The notes under the pieces are model-generated. The model was not told the origin of the DNA. It made no database searches and worked only from the letters and a program-made list of their open reading frames with translations. Position numbers and translations under genes: made by a program. A DNA stretch of 6,059 nt from positions 1-6,059 of the forward strand of contig JAITBC010000407.1 of the NCBI GenBank assembly GCA_031283785.1. The letters are read 5' to 3'. This document shows, in pieces, positions 1 through 6,059 of the stretch (its first letter is position 1; the number at the start of each line of letters is the position of its first letter). This DNA is from Tannerella sp. (lineage in GTDB: Bacteria; Bacteroidota; Bacteroidia; Bacteroidales; Tannerellaceae).

Positions 1-105
1 GATATATAGTTACATTGAGCGTATTATTAGAGTAATCGGGATTTAAGTCAGCCGGCTGTTTAATAATCGTTTTCACTGAAGTTATGAAATATTTTTCATC
101 CTGTG

Positions 106-258
106 TATGAATAGCAGATAGAAAGCTATCGCAACGAAAAGGACAGGGTCTGTCACAGGACACTGCTCAATGTCGGTTTTCTCGATGACAGAGTAACGAC
201 AGATCCGTTGAATCGAAATTCGAAAAAATGGACTTGGCCTGTTTGCAGTGCTTCATAA
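106..258 (+). pseudogene. N-terminal remnant of IS1634-like (DDE) transposase
   Basis: Reading from 106 in steps of three gives residues that include IESYRNEKDRVCHRTLLNVG followed by FLDD. From memory this closely matches the conserved N-terminal segment of long (about 550-600 aa) IS1634/IS4-like transposases of Bacteroidales, which read roughly ESYRNxxGRVCHRTxLNVGF. The frame carries a stop (TAG) at 112-114, just before the conserved part, and another (TAA) at 256-258. Similarity fades after about position 215. No start codon, terminal repeat or catalytic domain is attached, so this is a dead fragment. The strand is the same as the larger transposase remnant at 1294-1753, and the two parts are colinear, so they may be halves of one element split by the material between. 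Family assignment is by recognition, not by a search. Confidence 0.72.
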
Positions 259-295
259 TCTAATGAACTGCAATGTGGGGTAATTCATTCTAAAT

Positions 296-1090
296 TTACT
301 TTGATAATCTCAATATCGTAATAGCCCCTCGTAGAACAAAAGCAAACACAACGGCTCCAATAACCAAATCGGGAATTTTTGTTTGTAGTATCATAACCAA
401 AATAGCGGCAGCTATAACACCAATATTTGTGATAATGTCATTTGACGTGAATATTTGACTTGTTTTTATATGTATTTCTTTCGTTTTCGATTTATTGAGC
501 ACAATTAATGAGGCTGTATTTCCCGCAAGTGCGATACCGGATAAGATAATCATAAGAAATGTATTCGGCATTAATTCTGCGCCGATAAAACGACGGATAA
601 CTTCCGCAAAGCCCAAAACAGCCAAACTCAGCTGCAAGAGTCCGCTTATTCTTGCAATACGCTTTTTGACGCTTAATGTTCCCAATATAGCATACAGGCT
701 CAATCCATATACAAATGCGTCCGATAATTCGTCGAGTGCATCCGCCACCAAACCCATTGAATTGGAGATAAAACCAAAAAATATTTCACCACAGAATACG
801 GTAAAATTGATAATAAGGACTATCCACAATAGTTTTTTGTCGGCAATATCATTTTCATTGGATAACATTCCTTCATGTTTGCCGGTTTCAACCATTTTCT
901 CTCCGAAATTCAGTGAAGAAATTGCCGTTTTGATTGTGTCCAGTTTACCATTATGAAAAATGGTAAGACTACGTGTATTAAGGTCAAAGGATAATTTCTC
1001 AATGGCGTCAATATTTGCCAACTTCATCCGCAACATCTGCTCTTCAGCCGGACAATCCATATGCTTTATATAAAAGACAGTTCGTTCCAT
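296..1090 (-). CDS. HMA-domain CDF-like cation transporter
   Basis: This is a predicted inner-membrane cation efflux protein of 264 aa. Residues 1-65 form a small ferredoxin-like HMA (heavy-metal-associated) domain whose metal loop reads HMDCPAEEQ (10-18). It has one cysteine (C13) and an acidic pair (E16, E17) instead of the classic CxxC. Residues about 86-260 contain about six hydrophobic segments (near 87-107, 112-136, 147-166, 176-198, 213-235, 239-258), as in cation diffusion facilitators. The CDF-like metal-site region of TM2 reads VADALDELSD (115-124, D117/D120/D124). TM5 reads FTSNDIITN, where D218 is kept but the usual His four residues earlier is Phe (F214). The protein stops directly after TM6 and lacks the cytoplasmic C-terminal CDF domain. 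The start is the first Met, immediately before the HMA domain, with no clear Shine-Dalgarno sequence. The flanks are transposase remnants and the gene is A+T-rich, which suggests horizontal acquisition. The substrate (for example zinc, cobalt or cadmium) cannot be read from the sequence. Confidence 0.88.
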   Translation of the reverse strand: MERTVFYIKHMDCPAEEQMLRMKLANIDAIEKLSFDLNTRSLTIFHNGKLDTIKTAISSLNFGEKMVETGKHEGMLSNENDIADKKLLWIVLIINFTVFCGEIFFGFISNSMGLVADALDELSDAFVYGLSLYAILGTLSVKKRIARISGLLQLSLAVLGFAEVIRRFIGAELMPNTFLMIILSGIALAGNTASLIVLNKSKTKEIHIKTSQIFTSNDIITNIGVIAAAILVMILQTKIPDLVIGAVVFAFVLRGAITILRLSK

Positions 1091-1125
1091 ATGTTTATTG
1101 TTCTACGATTTGATGGTAATTTAAA

Positions 1126-1179
1126 AAGTATGCTGTCATAAAAAATTGACACTGAGGGAAAAAGTTATATTTCTGTTGC
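1126..1179 (+). mobile_element. Possible left end of an IS1-like element
   Basis: The ATG of the IS1-like transposase stub lies at 1180. In classical IS1, insA begins about 55 bases inside the left end, which would place the end near 1126. The sequence there (…gtatgctgtcataaaa…) shares ATGCTG followed by CA with the IS1 terminal repeat as I remember it. No matching right end exists in the window because the element is cut off near 1294. The minus-strand 5' flank of the cation transporter (1091-1179) overlaps this end. The only -7-like box there is a weak TACTTTTT (complement of 1123-1130). Low confidence; based on spacing and a short similarity. Confidence 0.3.
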
Positions 1180-1293
1180 ATGAAAATAAAGATAGAACTT
1201 TATTGCCCCCATTGTCAGAAGACAAAAGTAAAGAAAAACGGCAAGAAAACATACAGAAAGTAAAATATTTGCACAAAACATGTGGTCGTCAAT
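1180..1293 (+). pseudogene. IS1-family transposase, N-terminal zinc-ribbon remnant
   Basis: An ATG at 1180 opens a frame reading MKIKIELYCPHCQKTKVKKN, then GKKTYRK and a TAA stop at 1261-1263. This is the start of an InsA-like zinc ribbon: the first Cys pair is CPHC, followed by the basic VKKNGK stretch. The continuation is disrupted. The TAA sits where a codon such as CAA would fit, and the spacing from TGC (1270-1272) to TGT (1281-1283) is eight bases rather than the six needed for CxxC, consistent with a two-base insertion. The next frame then reads KTCGRQSI, matching the family's CKTCGRQFI. Similarity ends at about 1293, where IS1634-like sequence begins. All of the DDE catalytic region is missing. 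A truncated, inactive copy; the frame was too short to stand out by length alone. Confidence 0.68.
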
Positions 1294-1753
1294 CTATACT
1301 CAACTTGGCAAAACTACCCCCTCAAACGTCAAATCCGCCTGTTCGACCTGACTGACTTTTATTTTGAAGGCCGCAAGGATGGCAGCATGAAAGCGCATTT
1401 TGGTTGCAGCAAGGAAAACGCCAGACTGATCTCCTTAGCGCTGCTGACCGACGAAAAAGGCTTCTGCTGCAAGAGTAAATTTTATGAAGGCAACGTGAGT
1501 GAAGATAGTATGCTCTGTGAAAAAGAAACCATACCGGAGGATGCCGGCGCTCTGACGATCCACAACAGGCGCGGCAATCCGATAGAGATACAGCATGTAA
1601 AGAGAAGCGATGCGGCAGGCGGAGAGACGGAACTGTGCATATATGAGTGTGAGAAGCGCTCAAAAACAGATGAAGCAGGAAGCGATTAACAGGAAACCGA
1701 CAGCACGGTTTGAGCAGTACCTGAAAACGATAAAAACGTCCCTGTCAAAGAAA
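1294..1753 (+). pseudogene. IS1634-like DDE transposase, central/catalytic-region remnant
   Basis: The frame from 1294 reads LYSTWQNYPLKRQIRLFDLT and then DFYFEGRKDGSMKAHFGCSK. This is the first catalytic Asp region (LFDLT) and the FGRSKEKR-like motif of IS1634/IS4-type transposases. It runs on to SKFYEGNVSE (about 1474-1503) and then jumps to IPEDAGALTIHNRRGNPIEI (about 1528-1587). In relatives a stretch with the second catalytic Asp (MDAGIAT-like) lies between, so an internal deletion near 1505-1527 is likely. The frame ends at TAA 1687-1689. Homology continues in another frame as EAINRKPTARFEQYLKTIKT followed by SLSKK, ending near 1753. No C-terminal third or right terminal repeat is present. 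The 5' boundary abuts an IS1-like stub. Inactive on several counts. Confidence 0.78.
1672..1685 (+). repeat. Imperfect 7-base tandem duplication causing frameshift
   Basis: Two adjacent seven-base units, gaagcag (1672-1678) and gaagcga (1679-1685), sit exactly where the IS1634-like remnant changes frame. Removing one unit restores a continuous reading TDEAINRKPTARFEQYLK, as expected for the family. The simplest explanation is a small tandem duplication that inactivated the transposase. The units agree at five of seven bases. Confidence 0.5.
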
Positions 1754-1766
1754 ATCACCACCAAAA

Positions 1767-3269
1767 TTATTTCCTGCGTAAATATTTCCCTATATATGGG
1801 ATTTCGGACAGCGGGAGGTCTCTTTTTATAAATATCCCGACAAAAACCGCAAGGATGACGGTGCGGTATGCAAGTCTTAAAAACAGGGAATCTATTTGCG
1901 GCATCATACCTGCGACATAGCATACGGCGGCAATTATACTGTAAGTAAGTGCGGAGCGCAGGTCGTATTTTACGGGAAACTTCTTTTGGCCTATGGCGTA
2001 CGAGAGCATCATCATCAGGAGATTGCTTACGAACGAAGCCCATGCACATGCTATATAGCCGTATCGCGGCGTAAAGCCGATGATGATCGCTACGGTAACA
2101 GTGCATCCTGCGATTGAAAAACAGGCGCCCCACTGCGTCCGGTCGGTCAATTTATACCAAACGGACAGGTTGTAATAGATGCCGAAAAACAATTCCCCAA
2201 GCATCACGATCGGAAGGACGACAAGCCCTGCGTAATACTCTTCGCCCACGTAATGTTTCAGCAAATCCATATAAAACATTACGCCCGTAAAGATAACAAG
2301 TGAAAATATGATGAAATACCGCATCGCTTCGGCATATGTTTTTTTACTGTCGGCGTCTTTATGCTTTGAAAAAATGAACGGCTCGTAAGCATAGCGGAAG
2401 GCTTGTATGAACATAACCATCACTACTGCAATCTTGAAACATGCGCCGTATATTCCCAATTGCGAATTTGCATAGTCTTTGTCGTCAAACAGAAAGGGAA
2501 ATAGAATCTTGTCTGCCGTTTGGTTCAGTATTCCGGCAATTCCGAGGATCAGTATGGGGAAGGAGTAACGTAACATGTTCCAAAGCCGCCGAAAATCGAA
2601 TCTGGCACGCAGGCCCGGCGCCATGTCGGGTATAAGCATGGCGAAAGTGAAGGCGGTAGTAAATATGTTCGATACGAAAATGTATCCTGCGCCGTAATCC
2701 GGACGGTAGAACCAACTTATCCATTCCGGACGATAGACGTTGATTTCCTGGCAGATGACAAGGAAGAAAACGTTCAATCCGATATTCAGGCCGATATTCA
2801 GCAGTTTTATTGTCATAAAACGAACCGGCCTGTTTTTATAGCGAAGGTAGGCAAACGGGATACAGCAAAAAGCGTCTACTGCCGCGACGCATGTCATCAT
2901 ACCGATATATTCCGGATGGGATGCATATCCGAGCGCTTCGCTCACCGGATTAAAGAATATAAAGACGCCGCCCAGGAAGAGCAGCGACGTGAAAGCGACG
3001 CTGTATAGCGTGGAAGCGTATACTCGCATCGGCTCACGTTCTCCTTCTTTATTTATGAAGCGGAAGAAGCCGGTCTCCATACCGTAAGTCAGCAAAACCA
3101 TAAGCAGGGCGATAATACCGTAGATATTTGTAACCACACCGTATTCTCCCGTATTTTCAAGTACACGGGTATACATGGGCACAAGCATCCAGTTGAGAAG
3201 CCTCCCGATGATACTGCTTAACCCGTAAATGGCTGTTTCCTTCGCCAGCCGCTTCATACCTCCCGCCAT
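1767..3269 (-). CDS. Wzx-like polysaccharide flippase (MOP/MATE superfamily)
   Basis: This is a 500-aa integral membrane protein with about 14 hydrophobic segments (near residues 11-33, 45-66, 85-107, 120-141, 150-172, 193-213, 236-256, 275-295, 317-337, 345-367, 380-398, 403-425, 438-456, 463-481). The N-terminus AKETAIYGLSSIIGRLLNW with PMYTRV, and the middle motif GIYGACFKIAVVMVMFIQAF followed by RYAYEPF, are typical of the RfbX/Wzx oligosaccharide flippases (COG2244) common in Bacteroidetes. These proteins move lipid-linked glycan units across the inner membrane for capsule, LPS or exopolysaccharide. The frame is open upstream to 3428 but overlaps the preceding gene, so I chose the Met at 3269, 11 bases after that gene's stop. 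A second Met at 3257 has GGGAGG only one base before it, too close to act as a normal ribosome site. The length and basic C-terminus (GKYLRRK) look complete. No glycan-synthesis genes are visible, so the cargo is unknown. Confidence 0.87.
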   Translation of the reverse strand: MAGGMKRLAKETAIYGLSSIIGRLLNWMLVPMYTRVLENTGEYGVVTNIYGIIALLMVLLTYGMETGFFRFINKEGEREPMRVYASTLYSVAFTSLLFLGGVFIFFNPVSEALGYASHPEYIGMMTCVAAVDAFCCIPFAYLRYKNRPVRFMTIKLLNIGLNIGLNVFFLVICQEINVYRPEWISWFYRPDYGAGYIFVSNIFTTAFTFAMLIPDMAPGLRARFDFRRLWNMLRYSFPILILGIAGILNQTADKILFPFLFDDKDYANSQLGIYGACFKIAVVMVMFIQAFRYAYEPFIFSKHKDADSKKTYAEAMRYFIIFSLVIFTGVMFYMDLLKHYVGEEYYAGLVVLPIVMLGELFFGIYYNLSVWYKLTDRTQWGACFSIAGCTVTVAIIIGFTPRYGYIACAWASFVSNLLMMMLSYAIGQKKFPVKYDLRSALTYSIIAAVCYVAGMMPQIDSLFLRLAYRTVILAVFVGIFIKRDLPLSEIPYIGKYLRRK

Positions 3270-3280
3270 GACCGCACGTT

Positions 3281-5350
3281 TTATACAGATTTCTCGATTC
3301 GTATTCTTGCATCGACGGCAATAATACCTTTTTCGGTAGCAAGCAACGGATTTATATCCAATTCCTTGATCTCCGTAGCAAAGCGCAGCAGGGCGGACAG
3401 ATGTACGATTATCTGAGCAAACCGACATTCGTCAATACCCTTTTGCCCGCGTGCGCCCTCAAACACTTTGTATCCTTTCAACGAGCGTATCATGGAGAGC
3501 GCCTCTTCCGTTGCAAGCGGGGCAAGGCCGGATGCAACATCTTTGAATATTTCCACAAAAACACCCCCCAGTCCGCATAAGACGATATGTCCGAATTTAT
3601 CTTCATACTTAGCGCCGGCAAATAACTCCATACCTTTTAGCATCGGTTGAATCATGACGGCACGAACTTCCGGAATCTTTATTAACCGCTTGAACTCAAT
3701 CTTCAGATGTTCCTGCGAGCGGATATTCAGAACAACACCACCGACATCCGATTTATGTACGGGGCCGACAACTTTGGCGACAACAGGGAAACCGGCCTTT
3801 TCCGCAAAATCGCGTATTTCACTCCATTTATCCGAAACCAGTTCCTCGACCATCGGAATACCTGCCGCTTTAAACAGCGCCTGCACATATTGGGGTGCAA
3901 TATATCCCGATTCGGGCAGGTTGTCGATGATACGCCGTATCAGCGGGACGTCGACGCCTTTGAGTTCCAGATTGTTTGCCGGCGGATGCGGGGTTTTAAG
4001 GATTTTTGTCAACGCACCGGCAAGCCCTACCTCGTCGCTGAAATTGACATGCCCTTTTTTTACAAAAAAGTCGGTCTCGTCTAAGGCTGTACTTACCGAC
4101 GGCAATATCGGGAAAATGGGTTTATCGCACATACGCATTTTTTTATCCAGCACATCGTACGCTTCATATACGCGCGTCAAACCGGGACTTCCGAAGATAA
4201 CGGCGATACCGTCGATCTCCTTGAATTTCTTTTCGCAATAATCAATTGCCGTAGCCAGATGTTTAGGTTCGCCCGTTCCCAGAATGTCGACAGGATTGCT
4301 GACCGACGAACCCGGCAGGAGTTTGCTTTTCAGCTCTTTCGCCAAAGGATGGTCGGATAATTTGGGTATTTCCATTCCGCCTTTAGAAAGCGCATCGGTG
4401 AGGATGACGGCCGGCCCTCCGGCGTGCGTCACGATCGCGATGTTTTTATTTTTCAATTCTTTCAGCGTGAAAACGGCTCCGGTAGTAGCCAATTCTTCGC
4501 GGCTGAAACAGCGTACAACACCCGCTTTGCGGAAAAGCGCTTCGACGGCCAGATCGGGATTTGCCATTGCTCCCGTATGCGACGAGGCGGCACGCATACC
4601 CGACGCAGACGTCCCGGATTTGATGGCGGCAATCTTACACCCTTTGCGAATGAGCGAAGTGGTATGTTCAAGCAGCTTGTCGGGCTCACGGATGCTCTCC
4701 ATATACAGCAGTTTGATCTTCGAATCCGCCTCCGGACGGTAATTGACGTCCATATACTCCAGCACATCTTCGACGCCAATCTGCGCAGCATTGCCGACCG
4801 ACCACACCGAGTTAAACCGCAATCCCATTTTTATCGCGGACTCCATGATGAAAATAGCCGTCCCTCCGGAGCTGGAGATCATATCCGCTCCGAACGGATC
4901 CACCTTCGGTATGGGAAGCGTAAACAAACTGTGATGATAGCGGTTCAGGAGGCCGATACAGTTAGGCCCGATAAGGCTTGCGCCTGCATGACTGACGACC
5001 TCGACAATCTTTTTCTCAAGTTCCCCGCCTTCTTCGCTTTCTTCGCCGAATCCGGCGGTATACATGATAAATGCTTTAACACCTTTTTCTTCGGCAAGGA
5101 TTGTGACTGTTTCGAGGCACAACGACGACGGAACAGAGATGACAGCAAGTTCCGTATGAGGTATTTCCGATACATGCGCATAACATTTTAATCCCTGGAC
5201 TTCCGTTTCTTTGGGATTAACGGCATAAAGCCTGCCTCTGTAATTGCCGTTGATAAGATTCCGGACGCAATTACCGCCGGGTTTGGAGGTTTTGTTTGAT
5301 CCGCCGACAACGACAATACTTTCCGGATTTATAAGTTCTTTGTTAATCAT
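3281..5350 (-). CDS. ADP-forming acetate/acyl-CoA synthetase, single chain
   Basis: This is a 689-aa cytoplasmic enzyme of the NDP-forming acyl-CoA synthetase family, in which the alpha and beta parts are fused. It likely catalyses acyl-CoA + ADP + Pi to acid + CoA + ATP, with acetate as the commonest product in the family. Domains in order: a CoA-binding Rossmann fold (about 1-130; VVVGGS at 13-18, IGPNCIGL at 127-134), a succinyl-CoA-ligase-like domain (about 150-290) with the phosphohistidine motif SSHTGAM (H258), a second ligase domain (about 300-455), and an ATP-grasp_5 domain (about 470-689). The ATP-grasp domain has VVGPVHKSDVGGVV (H532, the second phosphate-carrying His known in ACD beta chains), GLGGVFVEIFKD (593-604) and ELDINPL (663-669). 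All key motifs are present, and there is no GNAT acetyltransferase domain as in Pat. The start at 5350 gives the normal N-terminus and lies just below a good promoter; GGTGG six bases upstream is a weak Shine-Dalgarno-like match. Acyl specificity is not readable. Confidence 0.93.
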   Translation of the reverse strand: MINKELINPESIVVVGGSNKTSKPGGNCVRNLINGNYRGRLYAVNPKETEVQGLKCYAHVSEIPHTELAVISVPSSLCLETVTILAEEKGVKAFIMYTAGFGEESEEGGELEKKIVEVVSHAGASLIGPNCIGLLNRYHHSLFTLPIPKVDPFGADMISSSGGTAIFIMESAIKMGLRFNSVWSVGNAAQIGVEDVLEYMDVNYRPEADSKIKLLYMESIREPDKLLEHTTSLIRKGCKIAAIKSGTSASGMRAASSHTGAMANPDLAVEALFRKAGVVRCFSREELATTGAVFTLKELKNKNIAIVTHAGGPAVILTDALSKGGMEIPKLSDHPLAKELKSKLLPGSSVSNPVDILGTGEPKHLATAIDYCEKKFKEIDGIAVIFGSPGLTRVYEAYDVLDKKMRMCDKPIFPILPSVSTALDETDFFVKKGHVNFSDEVGLAGALTKILKTPHPPANNLELKGVDVPLIRRIIDNLPESGYIAPQYVQALFKAAGIPMVEELVSDKWSEIRDFAEKAGFPVVAKVVGPVHKSDVGGVVLNIRSQEHLKIEFKRLIKIPEVRAVMIQPMLKGMELFAGAKYEDKFGHIVLCGLGGVFVEIFKDVASGLAPLATEEALSMIRSLKGYKVFEGARGQKGIDECRFAQIIVHLSALLRFATEIKELDINPLLATEKGIIAVDARIRIEKSV

Positions 5351-5363
5351 AAGCGTCCACCAA

Positions 5364-5401
5364 TTTTCTGCAAATATAGCACATGTTTACCAAAAAACGA
5401 A
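5364..5401 (-). promoter_or_regulatory. Bacteroidetes-type promoter for synthetase-flippase operon
   Basis: On the minus strand, TATATTTG (complement of 5371-5378) matches the Bacteroidetes -7 consensus TAnnTTTG exactly. TTCG (complement of 5398-5401), three of four with the -33 consensus TTTG, lies 19 bases upstream of it. Transcription would begin near 5364, leaving an untranslated leader of about 14 bases before the ATG at 5350. This supports initiation between the GH43 gene and the synthetase gene rather than read-through alone. No operator is recognisable. Confidence 0.65.
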
Positions 5402-5425
5402 CTTGTCGAGCGGTTTGAGATAATA

Positions 5426-6059
5426 TTACGGTTGCTTAATAAAAGTCTGCTCGACGCCTTCAAATGTTATCCGTACGGGATTAATGAAGCCGTCGCTGTC
5501 GAATGTCAGCCGGTCTATGCATGTCACGCGGTGGTCGCGTGCTTTGTCGTCAATCGGACGGCGGTGATAGACGATAAAAAAATCGTCTGTTCCCTGTATA
5601 TGCATTACCGAATGGTGTCCGGCGCCGGTTGCCACCTGTTCGTCTTGTTGCAATATCTTGCCTATTCGCCGGAACGGGCCAAACGGCGAATCGGCAATCG
5701 CATACGCTACGGAATAATCCGGACCGCCCCAGCCGCCTTCGCTCCACATAAAATAATATTTGCCGTTCTTTTTGAACATAAAAGGCCCTTCGACATAACT
5801 CTCCGGCGTCACCTCTTTATATATTTCACCGTCGTCGAACGGTGTAAGCGACGTGAAATCATCATTTAGCTTAACGACGTTACAGTGCCTCCAGCCGCCG
5901 TAATACATGTAATACGTCCCGTCGTCGTCGCGAAAAACAAACTGGTCGATCGGTTGCGCCCCGTTGATTATTTCGTTGATCAACGGTTTGCCCGGCAAGT
6001 CTTTGTACGGCCCTTCCGGTCTGTCGCTAACGGCTACGCCTATTCCTCCCGTTTCTCCT
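5426..6059 (-). CDS. GH43-family glycosidase, C-terminal part (5' end outside window)
   Basis: The last 210 residues of a glycoside hydrolase family 43 protein are visible. The frame is open to the window edge: codons above 5998 read GETGGIGVAVSDRPEGPYKD, so a TTG at 5998 is not the true start. The fold is the five-bladed beta-propeller. Visible active-site motifs are IDQFVFRDDDG (the Asp of ID is the usual transition-state/pKa-modulating residue), YVEGPFMFKKNGKYYF (the Glu of EGP is the general acid) and GAGHHSV (the His commonly near the central metal). The general-base Asp should lie in the missing N-terminal part. GH43 enzymes are mainly alpha-L-arabinofuranosidases, beta-xylosidases or arabinanases; the subfamily and substrate cannot be decided here. 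The protein ends soon after the propeller, with no added C-terminal module. A signal peptide, if present, is out of view. The stop is 75 bases upstream of the next gene. Confidence 0.88.
   Translation of the reverse strand, partial: GETGGIGVAVSDRPEGPYKDLPGKPLINEIINGAQPIDQFVFRDDDGTYYMYYGGWRHCNVVKLNDDFTSLTPFDDGEIYKEVTPESYVEGPFMFKKNGKYYFMWSEGGWGGPDYSVAYAIADSPFGPFRRIGKILQQDEQVATGAGHHSVMHIQGTDDFFIVYHRRPIDDKARDHRVTCIDRLTFDSDGFINPVRITFEGVEQTFIKQP

Noticed and set aside
49..58. Ten-base palindrome cagccggctg
   Set aside because: Perfect but short, isolated, and without a T tract, partner repeat or nearby promoter. Chance or part of the decayed element is enough to explain it.
1146..1355. A plus-strand frame starting with TTG at 1146 as a small gene
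   Set aside because: It runs out of frame with the true CPHC zinc-ribbon reading and across the IS1/IS1634 junction. It only briefly picks up IS1 residues (KTCGRQ) after the frameshift.
1660..2133. A minus-strand 157-codon frame overlapping the flippase gene
   Set aside because: It overlaps the 3' part of the flippase in another frame and has the Arg/Cys-rich character typical of shadow frames.
3270..3428. A longer flippase reading starting at 3428
   Set aside because: The extra 53 codons overlap the synthetase's ATP-grasp coding region. They encode a Cys/Arg-rich stretch unlike a flippase N-terminus; family similarity begins at the Met at 3269.
3654..4241. A 195-codon plus-strand frame, with 4284-4742 nearby
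   Set aside because: Both lie wholly antisense to the synthetase gene. Their Ser/Thr/Pro-rich translations have no domain pattern.
4424..5191. A 255-codon open frame on the plus strand within the acyl-CoA synthetase gene
   Set aside because: It is antisense to a gene with all its expected catalytic motifs. The translation is rich in Arg, His and Phe, shows no recognisable domain, and looks like a product of the sense-strand codon use.
5379..5425. Possible terminator after the GH43 gene (U-rich GTTTTTTGG on the minus strand)
   Set aside because: The only stem before the T run that I could pair is about three base pairs (CGA/TCG), too weak to call.

Overview
The window looks like a piece of a Bacteroidales/Bacteroidetes chromosome with mid-range base composition. 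Four things point there: a promoter of the Bacteroidetes type (TATATTTG with TTCG about 19 bases upstream) in front of the acyl-CoA synthetase gene; the near absence of strong Shine-Dalgarno sequences; an HMA-CDF cation transporter with the MDCPAEEQ motif, which I know mainly from Bacteroidetes; and transposase remnants that resemble Bacteroidetes IS1634-like and IS1-like elements. The genus cannot be fixed from this sequence.

Layout. Positions 1-1760 are a scrambled accessory zone. It holds the N-terminal stub of an IS1634-like transposase (about 106-258, +), an intact cation transporter gene (296-1090, -), the left end and first codons of an IS1-like transposase (about 1126-1293, +), and the central part of an IS1634-like transposase (about 1294-1753, +) with an internal deletion and a frameshift. 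The transporter part is clearly richer in A+T than the rest. Positions 1767-6059 are ordinary chromosomal genes, all on the minus strand. In transcription order they are a GH43-type glycosidase (cut by the right edge of the window), a single-chain ADP-forming acetate/acyl-CoA synthetase (5350-3281), and a Wzx-like polysaccharide flippase (3269-1767).

How the genes work together. The synthetase and flippase are 11 bases apart and probably form one transcript from a promoter near 5371-5401. Their functions (ATP formation from acyl-CoA, and export of lipid-linked glycans) have no obvious biochemical link. The GH43 enzyme lies upstream with its own stop and a 75-base gap, so it is probably a separate unit that degrades arabinose- or xylose-containing glycans. 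The flippase gene is intact up to its stop, and the transposase debris begins about 13 bases beyond it. The accessory material therefore seems to have landed just downstream of the operon without damaging it.

I did not find a convincing new defence, RNA or mobile system. The most interesting points are the nested transposon wreckage surrounding a transporter gene, the transporter's unusual architecture (N-terminal HMA domain, no C-terminal CDF domain, altered metal-site residues), and the synthetase-flippase pairing.
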